This document shows positions 42,640 through 50,936 of a DNA stretch of 64,000 bases, piece by piece. The notes below the pieces were generated by a model, which saw nothing but the letters and a program-made list of their open reading frames with translations, made no database searches and was not told where the DNA came from. Source of the DNA: Bacteriovoracaceae bacterium. Its GTDB lineage: Bacteria > Bdellovibrionota > Bacteriovoracia > Bacteriovoracales > Bacteriovoracaceae. Position 1 is the first letter of the stretch, and each line of letters begins with the position of its first letter. The stretch is taken from contig JAMPXB010000001.1 in the NCBI GenBank assembly GCA_023701435.1, positions 1-64,000 of the forward strand. Reading direction: 5' to 3'. The translations under genes and the position numbers were made by a program.

Positions 42640-44142
42640 ATGAAAAAAATACTCTTTGTCGGACTCCTTCTAAGCCTTAATGCTTTTTCTCAAGAGCTCG
42701 ACGTCCACTTCCTTGAAACTCAAAGACCTGCCAGTGAGCCTTACAATATCCCGCTCTCCATTAATGAAAATGGTGAAGTGAAGCTCGGTAGAGGAGGTGC
42801 CAATCACAACATCTCAATCAATGCCACGATTCAATCAACTTATCGTCGTTCGACGATTGCTTACACCACACCGGTGACATTGAATGATTTCAATTTGTAT
42901 GAGGCCTATCGAGGCTTGGGGTGGCTTGAGATTAAGCGCTCGCAAGTTGAGTTTGGGGCAGGGCTGGCGGCCTTAATGAAAAATACGGTGACCTTGGGTC
43001 TTATTCCTTACCGGGGCTCGATTCAGACCGCTATTAGGTATAAAGAGTCCCTTGATGAAAAACTACCTTCTTTTAAGTTACCTAAGAAGTTTGATGAATT
43101 AAAGAAGTGGCGTGAAGGGGATTCCGGTACCTTTCAAACCTATGGTGGTATTCAGGCCTATGTGGGTTTTGCTACGGGACTGATAAATGTCGCCACCGCC
43201 TCCATGGGAATTCAAAATCAGTTTATTGTGGAGCTAAAAAAGCTCTCACAAAATATGGTGACGTTATCGATCTCCGAGGAGAACTTAAAGCGCGGTCAGC
43301 TTCTCTTGGGGCCATTTTTTGCTTATGGAACCATGGCCGATTTTTCGGGCAAGAGGTTTGGCATTGAATTTCTTCTTAATCTCCAGGACTCCACTCACTT
43401 TGAATTATATGAAGAAGCTCTCAAGGGTAATGTCTCCATGTTGCAGACAACTCTTAGTACCACTGAACAAAAGCTTTCGTGGAAGGGAACGGATCGTGCC
43501 TTCTATTATGGCATTCCGATGGTCGCTGGCAGAACCCGCATGGCCGGAAGTTATGAGATGGTGGAAGATGAGCTGGAGACCCAGCTCGATATTTCAGGAC
43601 AACAAAATGATGGCCTTCTACGGCGCCTGCGCAACACTTATCAGTATGTTTATCAAACAGGTCAATCCATGGTGCTCCTGTGGGCCTCGGAAGTGAATAA
43701 GGTCACCAAGAAGGAGTTTGAAAAGAACTTCTTTTCCAAGGGGCGGATCATGGGAGTGAGAAGCTTTGATCGCACCTTCGCGGGAAATATTGCTTTTGGT
43801 TCGGTGATCTCTCAGATGGGTCTGTCGTTTTCTAAAGAGGAGACAGAGCTCATGAGGCGGATGGATTTAAATATGATTAAAAAGCTGATGAAAAAGCGCT
43901 GTATAGAGGAGCGTCTTTCATGTCGTAATGAGGTTAAGCTTCGAGCGATCATGATTCGCTTAAGTGAGAGTCTGCATATGCCGTGGAAAGAGTTTCGCGC
44001 CAATGTGGGAAAACTGATGGTGAAAGAGCCGGCCTTAATCTATGCCGTGGTCCACGGGCTTGGGCTTAAAAAAGAAGTCTACTTTAAATTTTTGAGTGAA
44101 AAGTTTCAATCCCTGGAAGGCACGGGGCCAATTGAGCTTTAA
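42640..44142 (+). CDS. exported protein of unknown function, 500 residues
   Basis: A signal peptide (MKKILFVGLLLSLNAFS) leads to a protein with a strand-rich first half (NISINATIQSTYRRSTIAY, FGAGLAALMKNTVTLGLIPY) and a helical, charged C-terminal half (ELMRRMDLNMIKKLMKKRC). I recognise no domain. The hydrophobic segment GGIQAYVGFATGLINVATAS might be membrane-interacting. The last 59 bases overlap the converging acetyltransferase gene, a long convergent overlap for this window. Confidence 0.6.
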   Translation: MKKILFVGLLLSLNAFSQELDVHFLETQRPASEPYNIPLSINENGEVKLGRGGANHNISINATIQSTYRRSTIAYTTPVTLNDFNLYEAYRGLGWLEIKRSQVEFGAGLAALMKNTVTLGLIPYRGSIQTAIRYKESLDEKLPSFKLPKKFDELKKWREGDSGTFQTYGGIQAYVGFATGLINVATASMGIQNQFIVELKKLSQNMVTLSISEENLKRGQLLLGPFFAYGTMADFSGKRFGIEFLLNLQDSTHFELYEEALKGNVSMLQTTLSTTEQKLSWKGTDRAFYYGIPMVAGRTRMAGSYEMVEDELETQLDISGQQNDGLLRRLRNTYQYVYQTGQSMVLLWASEVNKVTKKEFEKNFFSKGRIMGVRSFDRTFAGNIAFGSVISQMGLSFSKEETELMRRMDLNMIKKLMKKRCIEERLSCRNEVKLRAIMIRLSESLHMPWKEFRANVGKLMVKEPALIYAVVHGLGLKKEVYFKFLSEKFQSLEGTGPIEL

Positions 44143-44692
44143 CTTTTTCCATATCGATGGTTTTTAAATCCAGAAACTGCTGAACAAAGTCGATGTTATG
44201 AGGACCCTGAATCGGAGTGCCAACTTTATGGATGAGTTTAGCGATCGCTTCATTCTGGGGCAGATAAGTAAAAGAGAGCCGATCAATATTTCTCTCGCGC
44301 GCTGCCAGCAGCATGAGATTCATCAGAAATATTCCCAGACCCTGTTTTTGATATTCATCAATGATCGTGATGGCGATCTCGGCTTCCGTAGGAAGTGTTG
44401 AGGAGCGAACCATCCGGATGATGGCGACTCCTCGTTTAAGTTCAGTGCGCTCTTCTACGCCGATGGCGTAGTGGTTCCAACCATCGAGGGTGGTGAGGTA
44501 CTGAAGTTCTTGTTCGGAAAAATCGCGCTTGGAGCCCAGGAAGCGGTAACGAATGGACTCCGGGGACATGTCCCGGAGCCCTTCTGAGATTTGTTTTTTA
44601 TTATGCGGACTCACACTTCCCAACCGAAGATGGAATTTTTCTTTCCAGTCAAAATCCATTTTCATGGTCGGATGGAAGAAGAGTTTCTCCAT
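44084..44692 (-). CDS. GNAT-family N-acetyltransferase
   Basis: ATG 44692 overlaps the ycaO stop (TAATG) and is preferred over GTG/ATG codons upstream. The 202-residue protein has the GNAT acetyl-CoA motif EAEIAITIIDEYQKQGLGIF (Q/RxxGxG/A) and the preceding strand KRGVAIIRM; N-terminal MSPESIRYRFLGSKRDFSEQ resembles Gcn5-related acetyltransferase domains of protein acyltransferases. Coupling to YcaO suggests that its target may be ribosomal or translation-related, but this is inference. Confidence 0.82.
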   Translation of the reverse strand: MEKLFFHPTMKMDFDWKEKFHLRLGSVSPHNKKQISEGLRDMSPESIRYRFLGSKRDFSEQELQYLTTLDGWNHYAIGVEERTELKRGVAIIRMVRSSTLPTEAEIAITIIDEYQKQGLGIFLMNLMLLAARERNIDRLSFTYLPQNEAIAKLIHKVGTPIQGPHNIDFVQQFLDLKTIDMEKVKAQLAPCLPGIETFHSKI

Positions 44693-46443
44693 TACTTGCC
44701 GGCCCAAAGCCTTTTAGCGCGCTGAAGTTTCTCATAAGAAGTGAGAAGCTTCTGATGCATATCAAAGCCCTTTAAGTTCAGATCGGACTCATTTAGACCG
44801 TCAAACTTCTCAAAGCCAGCAATAAGCTTCTGCGCTTTTTCCACCAGCTCTTTTCCATACAGTTTGTTAATGGTTGGAAGGAACTCGTTGGTGTTGAGAT
44901 TATCATCCATCTCAATTTGCAGAAGTGTCTGAAGACTTAGATACATCAGACGACGTTCAGGCTTTAGTGGAGCAAAGTGCAGGCACCAGTCAACACCAGC
45001 AATCGCCAGTTCATGATGCTTGGCCGCCAGAGCGAGCATCGCCTTAAACTCACCAAAACGCAGATCAGACCAGATGGTTCCCGCGTCTGGAATCAGACCG
45101 ATACCATGGGCCACTAAGAGCATGTCATCAAAACCTTTTTCTTCCAGGTCCTGATGAAGTTCAACCAGTTCTTCTTGCGAGAGCTCATGAGCGCCAAGAA
45201 TGCGGGCACGCACGGAAACTCCGGCATTGTTATTATCCCAAGCCAGATCTTCCGGCTGATAAATCTCCGACATGCCTGGCACGTGAATGCGGCAGCCGTA
45301 AACGTTTAAGTGTTCAAAGTCCATGATGTAGACGTCCTTTTCCATCTTATGGAAAATGTCGATCATAGAATCAAATTCAGCTTGCGTGCTGCTGCCACCG
45401 AAGTTCCAGTCCGAGAATTCAAAGTCCGGAGTTTCTTTAAAGAAGTTCCAGTGAATAAGACCGTTAGAGTCGATGAAGTGCGCTTCAATATTTAAGTGAT
45501 CTTTCACATCATCAAGTTCAAAACTTGGAGGGGAGAAGACGTTTAACTGATCCAGACGCCTTCCTTGCAGAAGCTCCGTAAGAGTTCGCTCTAGTGCCAC
45601 CTGAAATTTTGGATGGGCGCCGAATGAAGCAAAGGCCGTGCCTTCCTTGGAATTTAACAGAGTCACGTTTATGACTGGATATTTTCCACCCAGGGAGGCG
45701 TCCTTACAGATGATCGGGTAACCGTGGGCCTCAAGCTCAGCAATCGCCTCAACCACTTTAGGGTAGCGGTTTAAAACTTCCTGCGGGATGGTGGGAAGAG
45801 CAATTCCTTCTGAGAGGATTTTGTTTTTAATAGAGCGCTCAAAGATTTCCGAGAGGGCCTGAACCCGGGCCTCAGTCTTGGTGTTACCGGCCGACATGCC
45901 GTTAGAGACATACAAGTTTCCAACGATGTTCATCGGAATATAATAGGTCTTGTTATCGGCCACACGGGTATAAGGAAGAGCGCAAATACCACGCTCAGCA
46001 TTTCCAGAGTTGGTGTCCACTAGCTGCGAAGGAGTAAGCTCCCGGTCAGCATCATAGTAGTCCCACAGCGCTTCATTCATCAGCCCTTTAGGCATTTCAT
46101 TTCCACTGAATGGAAACCATTTCTCTTGAGGGTAGTGAACAAAGTCAGACTGGGCGATCTGCTCGCCTAAGTAGAAGTCGGCGAAAAAATAATTACAGTT
46201 TAGTCGTTCAAAGAACTCACCCAAGGCACTGGCCAAAGCCGCTTCTTTGGTCACTCCTTTACCGTTAGTAAAAAGATAAGGGCAGTAGCGATCACGGATA
46301 TGGACAGACCAGACGTTAGGAACCGGATTTAACCAGGAAGCTTCCTCAACATCAAAGCCCCAATCAAGAAGAAGGTTACGTAAACGCGAGATGGTGTCTT
46401 CTAGGGCCGCATCTTTTCCGAGGATCATGGTTTTTTGAGTCAT
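44692..46443 (-). CDS. ycaO: YcaO, accessory factor of ribosomal protein S12 methylthiolation
   Basis: The 583-residue protein is co-linear with E. coli YcaO (about 586 residues): GKDAALEDTISR, EEASWLNPVPNVWSVHIRD, FTNGKGVTKEAALASALGE, NIVGNLYVSNGMSAGNTKTE and ASFGAHPKFQVALERTLTEL. The YcaO domain binds ATP and catalyses amide phosphorylation. The E. coli protein enhances beta-methylthiolation of Asp88 of S12 by RimO. The C-terminal third holds the TPR-like extension. The downstream GNAT gene is coupled by overlap. RimO is not in the window. Confidence 0.9.
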   Translation of the reverse strand: MTQKTMILGKDAALEDTISRLRNLLLDWGFDVEEASWLNPVPNVWSVHIRDRYCPYLFTNGKGVTKEAALASALGEFFERLNCNYFFADFYLGEQIAQSDFVHYPQEKWFPFSGNEMPKGLMNEALWDYYDADRELTPSQLVDTNSGNAERGICALPYTRVADNKTYYIPMNIVGNLYVSNGMSAGNTKTEARVQALSEIFERSIKNKILSEGIALPTIPQEVLNRYPKVVEAIAELEAHGYPIICKDASLGGKYPVINVTLLNSKEGTAFASFGAHPKFQVALERTLTELLQGRRLDQLNVFSPPSFELDDVKDHLNIEAHFIDSNGLIHWNFFKETPDFEFSDWNFGGSSTQAEFDSMIDIFHKMEKDVYIMDFEHLNVYGCRIHVPGMSEIYQPEDLAWDNNNAGVSVRARILGAHELSQEELVELHQDLEEKGFDDMLLVAHGIGLIPDAGTIWSDLRFGEFKAMLALAAKHHELAIAGVDWCLHFAPLKPERRLMYLSLQTLLQIEMDDNLNTNEFLPTINKLYGKELVEKAQKLIAGFEKFDGLNESDLNLKGFDMHQKLLTSYEKLQRAKRLWAGK

Positions 46444-46592
46444 GGTAGGTCCTTAATTATTTTTAACGTTTAATACGGTGGGTTATATCTCACAATTCGA
46501 CTTCCACGACAAGAATTCTAGTAGAAATCAATTTTGTCGACAGTTATAATGACCACGCCTAAGTTTTTCGCGTTCTTAAGGAGGACGTTTGT

Positions 46593-46931
46593 ATGAGTAA
46601 AAGACTCTATGTTGGAAACCTTCCCTATACTTTCAGATCTGAGGATGTAGAAGCGCTTTTCAGGGAAGTAGGAGAAGTGATCTCGGCCAAGGTGGTGATC
46701 GATCGAGATACAAACCGCTCTAAAGGTTTTGCCTTTGTGGAAATGGCCTCAGATGAATTGGGAGCCCGGGCCATTGAAAAACTAAATGAAAAAGAAGTAG
46801 GGGGACGTCCACTGCGTGTTACCGAGGCCAACCCTCGTCCGGAAAGAACTCCCGGTACTGGTCACCGCTTTGGAGGTCAGCGTGAGGGAGGATTTTCTCG
46901 CACAGGCCCACGTAATTTTCGTAAAGATTAA
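46593..46931 (+). CDS. RRM-type RNA-binding protein
   Basis: A strong TAAGGAGG site precedes ATG 46593. The 112-residue protein has one RRM with RNP2 (RLYVGNLPYT) and RNP1 (SKGFAFVEM), and a Gly/Arg-rich tail (GHRFGGQREGGFSRTG). Such small glycine-rich RRM proteins occur in cyanobacteria and some proteobacteria, and are often cold-induced. It sits alone between ycaO and the cox cluster. Confidence 0.92.
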   Translation: MSKRLYVGNLPYTFRSEDVEALFREVGEVISAKVVIDRDTNRSKGFAFVEMASDELGARAIEKLNEKEVGGRPLRVTEANPRPERTPGTGHRFGGQREGGFSRTGPRNFRKD

Positions 46932-46972
46932 AAATTTAAACACTTTTTGCACACTGTCAGGGTTGCGAGATG

Positions 46973-46986
46973 TGATCTAGATCATG
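46973..46986. promoter_or_regulatory. FNR/CRP-family box before the cox cluster
   Basis: GTGAT-CTAG-ATCAT (14 bases) matches TTGAT-N4-ATCAA with one mismatch per half; the inner TGATCTAGATCA is a perfect palindrome. It ends 52 bases before ATG 47039. Confidence 0.5.
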
Positions 46987-47038
46987 TACAATGGAGCAAA
47001 TTTATCATCCTTCTCTCTATATCTTGGAGTGTTTGCTT

Positions 47039-47665
47039 ATGTCAGATCACGCTCATGGAGCTCATCAATCAAATCCTTTAATCGGTGGAGTCGATCCACA
47101 ATTTGCGAAGGCCACTCCTGGTAAAATTGGTATGTGGATCTTTCTTGCAACCGACGGTCTGTCGTTTTCAGGTTTCCTGATCGCTTATGCCGTTCTTCGT
47201 ACTAAGCTTGACTGGCCAAATCCTGCACAATACCTGGGAATCTTCCTTTCTGGTATCGCGACTTTCCTTTTGATTTGTTCATCAGTATCGATGGTTTTAG
47301 CGATTGATGCTTGTAAGTCACGCAATCGTAAGGCGATGCTTAACTGGCTTCTTGCTACTATTATCGGTGGTGCCATCTTCTTAGGTATTCAGGCCTACGA
47401 GTACACTCACTTGGTTCATCAGGGCATCTCACTTGCATCATTTGCCCATGGAACAAGTCTGTTTTCTTCGACTTTCTTCCTGATCACTGGTTTTCACGGT
47501 CTTCACGTGGCCACTGGTGTGGGTTACTTGATTGCTGAATATATGAATGCTCGTAAAGGTCACTATGATCATGGTGATTATAACCGTCTTGAGATCCTTG
47601 GACTTTTCTGGCACTTTGTCGATCTAGTCTGGATTCTCGTATTCACATTTGTGTACCTATTATAA
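47039..47665 (+). CDS. ctaE: cytochrome c oxidase subunit III-like protein (first copy)
   Basis: The start is ATG 47039 (GGAG site); the frame is open further upstream but without support. The protein has about 208 residues, five membrane helices and subunit III motifs: GKIGMWIFLATDGLSFSGFL, FLGIQAYEYTHL, STFFLITGFHGLHVATG and LEILGLFWHFVDLVWILVF. It stabilises the heme-copper catalytic core. It begins a tight operon (TAATG overlap with the next gene). A second, more divergent subunit III-like gene lies at 52669. Confidence 0.9.
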   Translation: MSDHAHGAHQSNPLIGGVDPQFAKATPGKIGMWIFLATDGLSFSGFLIAYAVLRTKLDWPNPAQYLGIFLSGIATFLLICSSVSMVLAIDACKSRNRKAMLNWLLATIIGGAIFLGIQAYEYTHLVHQGISLASFAHGTSLFSSTFFLITGFHGLHVATGVGYLIAEYMNARKGHYDHGDYNRLEILGLFWHFVDLVWILVFTFVYLL

Positions 47666-47901
47666 TGAACAGAATATTTGTTTTCGCTTTATCTTTTTTC
47701 TTCGTATCAGACCTTCTCGCCTGTCCCTATTGCGTAGGCAATAGCCAGGGCGGGAAGGACTCAAATACGTCACTGGTTCTGGCCATTTTCATTCTGGCGA
47801 TCTATATTCCGTATTACTTAATTTACAGAATGATTAAAAAGCATCGTGCTCTGACTCGATTAACTGAGGCCCATGACAGTACAGGATCTACCAACTCTTA
47901 A
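47665..47901 (+). CDS. small exported membrane protein in the cox operon
   Basis: The 78-residue protein has an N-terminal signal or helix (MNRIFVFALSFFFVSDLLA), a CPYC motif just after it, a second helix (LVLAIFILAIYIPYYLIY) and a basic/polar tail. CPYC is a thioredoxin-like CxxC, which could bind copper during oxidase assembly (inference). Its start overlaps the subunit III stop, and its end overlaps the DUF420 gene by 29 bases. Confidence 0.6.
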   Translation: MNRIFVFALSFFFVSDLLACPYCVGNSQGGKDSNTSLVLAIFILAIYIPYYLIYRMIKKHRALTRLTEAHDSTGSTNS

Positions 47902-48292
47902 TGCTTCTCTCAATACCATCGCTGGTATTCTTTTGTTGTTTGGTTACATCTCTATTAAGCAAGGCAAGAAAGAACTTCACAAAAAGCTGATGATCTCAGC
48001 TTTGTTAGTTTCCGCTGCCTTTCTTACCAGTTACCTCATCTATCACTACCACGTTCCTTCCAAGAAATTTCCTGATCTGGGTTGGATCAAAACCGTTTAC
48101 CTTGTGATTCTTATTCCTCATATTATCCTCGCTGCCGTGATGGTGCCGATGATTTTGAAAACTTTTTGGCACGCTTTCAGAGGCGAGTGGGAAAAGCATA
48201 AGAAGATCGCCAGGATCACTTTTCCTATCTGGATGTATGTTTCAGTCACGGGAGTGATTGTTTATCTGATGCTGTATCAATGGTTTAAATGA
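47873..48292 (+). CDS. DUF420 membrane protein (CtaM-like) in the cox operon
   Basis: The 139-residue protein has four membrane helices and the DUF420 pattern: LNTIAGILLLFGYISIKQGK, HKKLMISALLVSAAFLTSYL, YHYHVPSKKF and VTGVIVYLMLYQW. DUF420 proteins are assembly factors for heme-copper oxidases in several phyla. Overlaps with both neighbours (29 bases and 4 bases) support an operon. Confidence 0.85.
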   Translation: MTVQDLPTLNASLNTIAGILLLFGYISIKQGKKELHKKLMISALLVSAAFLTSYLIYHYHVPSKKFPDLGWIKTVYLVILIPHIILAAVMVPMILKTFWHAFRGEWEKHKKIARITFPIWMYVSVTGVIVYLMLYQWFK

Positions 48293-50004
48293 ACGTTCTT
48301 TTTTATCTCCTGTACGGGGGAACAATCATTCTTTTGCTGGTGGGAGCTCAGTTGCAGGTCTTAAAATCTGCTCTAGTGTGTCCTGACTGGCCCCTGTGTT
48401 TCGGGGAATTTCTTCCTCTGACCATGAGTCCCGCCTTCTATGAATCTCTTCATCGCTTCATTGCTGGGCTGGTGGGTCTGGGCAGTATCGGATGGGCGGT
48501 GGTGCGCTTTAAGGATTTAAAGGCCCGGGCCTTGTTGCCGCTTTTTATCATTATCATTCAGTCACTTCTTGGTTGGGCGACCTTTTACTACAAGCTTCCC
48601 ACCATCACGACTGTTCTTCATCTGGTGTTTTCTTTGGTTTTTCTCGCCACTTTGGAAGGAACGAGGTTTCTTCACTTTGATGAGAAATTAAAAGAGCATT
48701 GGAATCCCAAGTTAAAGGACGCCGTTGGCTTTTTTCTCTTCGTCTTACTGGTACAGGTTTTATTGGGGGGCATTTTAAGAAAGTCCTCACTGCTGGCTCA
48801 ATGCGAATCCACCATGGAGTTCTGGCAGTGCTGGGAAGTTCAATCGCAAATACCCCTTGCTGGCAGTCTCTCTCTGATGCATCGGGTGCTGGGACTCCTC
48901 ACCACTTTGAGTGGATTTTTTGTCTTTAGTTACCTCATTAAAAATCTTCCCAAGTGGAAGAGTGTGGCAGTGATCGGGAACCTTCTGATGGTGACCCAAC
49001 TGCTCTTGGGTCTGCAGATGGGCCGCAGTGCCAGTCGGGAAATGATCATCTGGCACTTTGCCACCGCCCTGGGCTCTTTTTTAGTGCTACTTTTTTTGAT
49101 CGTGCGCCTGCGTCGCTATGAAAAGTATTTTTTCGGCAAGGCCCTTCCGACTTACCTTAATGATTTGATGGATCTCTTTAAGCCCAAGCTCACTATTCTG
49201 GTGGTGATCACTCTTTTGGTAGGGGTCTTTCTCGCGCCACTTAAGATCAATATCATCCTGCTCTTCATTTCCTTGATTGCGATCTGGCTTCAGGCCGCCG
49301 GCAGCTTGTCTCTTAATTGTTATATAGAAAGAGATGCCGACAAATTAATGGAGAGAACTAAAGACCGACCATTGCCGGCCGGTAGATTAAAACCAGAAGT
49401 AGCCTTGTATTGGGGGTGGGGACTTATTTTAACGGGAACCCTTATCTTATTATGGAGTGCCAATCTTCTCACTGCAGGGCTGGGACTTTTTTCTGCGCTT
49501 TCTTATATCTATATCTACACGCCGCTTAAGCTCAAAACTCCTTACGCTCTTTATATAGGGGCAGTTCCTGGTGCTCTGCCTACTTTAATGGGATGGACCA
49601 CCGTGACAAATTCTGTCAACGGCGAAGGGATCTATCTTTTTGGAATTCTTTTCCTGTGGCAGATCCCGCACTTTATGGCGATTAGCTTGTACCGGAAAAA
49701 TGAATACGGCATGGCGAGCTTCCTCACTTTTGCTCAAACCCATTCCTTTGAATTTTTAAGGACCAACATTGTCATCTATAGTTTCATCATGATGCTGTTT
49801 GGAATGATTCCTTATTTTGCCGGATGGCGAGGGGACATTTATTTTTGGGCCGCGACTTTTATTGGTGCTATACTGCTTGGCGTTGCACTATTGGGTTTCA
49901 GGATAAAAAATCAGGAAAATATAAATAATTGGGCCCGGAGCTATTTTTGGGCCACCTTGTTTTACTTACCGCTGATTCTAGGAGTGCTCCTGGTTCTTCG
50001 CTAA
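48289..50004 (+). CDS. heme A synthase-heme O synthase fusion (CtaA-CtaB)
   Basis: The 571-residue membrane protein has a COX15/CtaA-like N-terminal half (residues 1-285; VCPDWPLCFGEFLPL, ESLHRFIAGLVG, LMHRVLGLLTTL, IIWHFATALGS) and a CtaB half (residues 295-571; protoheme IX farnesyltransferase: NCYIERDADKLMERTKDRPL with the NxxxD motif, and LFLWQIPHFMAIS). One protein would convert heme B to heme O and then to heme A. Fusions like this are known from delta-proteobacterial and Bdellovibrio genomes. The window also has a separate CtaA at 34256. Confidence 0.88.
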   Translation: MNVLFYLLYGGTIILLLVGAQLQVLKSALVCPDWPLCFGEFLPLTMSPAFYESLHRFIAGLVGLGSIGWAVVRFKDLKARALLPLFIIIIQSLLGWATFYYKLPTITTVLHLVFSLVFLATLEGTRFLHFDEKLKEHWNPKLKDAVGFFLFVLLVQVLLGGILRKSSLLAQCESTMEFWQCWEVQSQIPLAGSLSLMHRVLGLLTTLSGFFVFSYLIKNLPKWKSVAVIGNLLMVTQLLLGLQMGRSASREMIIWHFATALGSFLVLLFLIVRLRRYEKYFFGKALPTYLNDLMDLFKPKLTILVVITLLVGVFLAPLKINIILLFISLIAIWLQAAGSLSLNCYIERDADKLMERTKDRPLPAGRLKPEVALYWGWGLILTGTLILLWSANLLTAGLGLFSALSYIYIYTPLKLKTPYALYIGAVPGALPTLMGWTTVTNSVNGEGIYLFGILFLWQIPHFMAISLYRKNEYGMASFLTFAQTHSFEFLRTNIVIYSFIMMLFGMIPYFAGWRGDIYFWAATFIGAILLGVALLGFRIKNQENINNWARSYFWATLFYLPLILGVLLVLR

Positions 50005-50055
50005 AAAACTGAGTGGTTTAGGCTAGATGAACCGAATTTATTAAGTTACAATTCA

Positions 50056-50069
50056 GTGACTTAAATCAA
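50056..50069. promoter_or_regulatory. FNR/CRP-family box before subunit II
   Basis: GTGAC-TTAA-ATCAA (14 bases): the second half-site is a perfect ATCAA and the first has two mismatches to TTGAT. It lies 34 bases before ATG 50103, so a second promoter for the catalytic genes is plausible. Confidence 0.45.
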
Positions 50070-50102
50070 GTTTTATTAATCTTTTTCTCAGGATGTTGTG
50101 AG

Positions 50103-50936
50103 ATGGACATTTCATTTTCTGAACGTCTGATCGGTATGATCGCTGAAGGAAGCAGTTTATTGGCCAAGGCCAATGATACAATGAGCTTCTGGGAGCGCAT
50201 CAGTCCACCGGAAGACATTTCAACCTCGGGCCATTTGATTCATTGGCTTTTCGCTTACACGACCTACGTAAACCTTTTCTGGTTTGCCATTCTTTGTGCA
50301 GGTCTCTTCGGATTCTCTTTCCTGTATGCTTCTAGACGCCACAAAAAGGCTCTCTATACTCACGGAAACGAGAAGAAACACCTTATGATCACGGCCTTTA
50401 TCGGTTTGGCAGTGTTTTTGTCCGTTGATATGGTCATCACTAAAGTTTCCAGTCGTGACATGAAAGAAGTTTTCTGGAACTTCCCTGAAGACAATGCCGA
50501 TATCATTAAAGTTGAAGTACTGGCCCAGCAGTGGGCATGGAACTTCCGTCATGCTGGTAAAGATGGCGAGTTCAACACTGGTGACGATGTTGTTGAATTA
50601 AACAATCTGGTTGTTCCAGTTGGAAAGAAAGTAATGATCCAGATGACATCTAAAGATGTGATCCATTCACTTTATATTCCTAACATCTATATCAAGGCCG
50701 ACGCCATTCCTGGTCGTTTTGCCAAGTTATGGTTTGATACAACTAAGACCGGTAATTTCGAAATTGCTTGTGCAGAAATGTGCGGTAACCATCATTACTT
50801 GATGAAGGCCAAGTTAACTGTGCTTTCTCAAGAGAACTATGATCGTTGGGTAAATGAATCTCAAGCTAATGCAATCGCTACTAACGACACGGAAAACATG
50901 GATCTCCGTTGGGGTTGGAAGTGGGGGAGTAAGTAA
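50103..50936 (+). CDS. ctaC: cytochrome c oxidase subunit II
   Basis: The protein has 277 residues with two N-terminal helices (about 40-65, 90-110) and a periplasmic cupredoxin domain. The CuA site reads IACAEMCGNHHYLM: both Cys, His and Met ligands are present in CxxxCxxxH form, with the first His in VIHSLYIPN. It passes electrons from cytochrome c to subunit I. The diheme cytochrome downstream is a probable donor. It is coupled to ctaD by TAATG. Confidence 0.93.
   Translation: MDISFSERLIGMIAEGSSLLAKANDTMSFWERISPPEDISTSGHLIHWLFAYTTYVNLFWFAILCAGLFGFSFLYASRRHKKALYTHGNEKKHLMITAFIGLAVFLSVDMVITKVSSRDMKEVFWNFPEDNADIIKVEVLAQQWAWNFRHAGKDGEFNTGDDVVELNNLVVPVGKKVMIQMTSKDVIHSLYIPNIYIKADAIPGRFAKLWFDTTKTGNFEIACAEMCGNHHYLMKAKLTVLSQENYDRWVNESQANAIATNDTENMDLRWGWKWGSK

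Noticed and set aside
46991..47038. Earlier start for the first subunit III gene
   Set aside because: The extra 16 residues (MEQIYHPSLYILECLL) have no ribosome site and follow closely on the FNR-like box; ATG 47039 has GGAG and a normal subunit III N-terminus.
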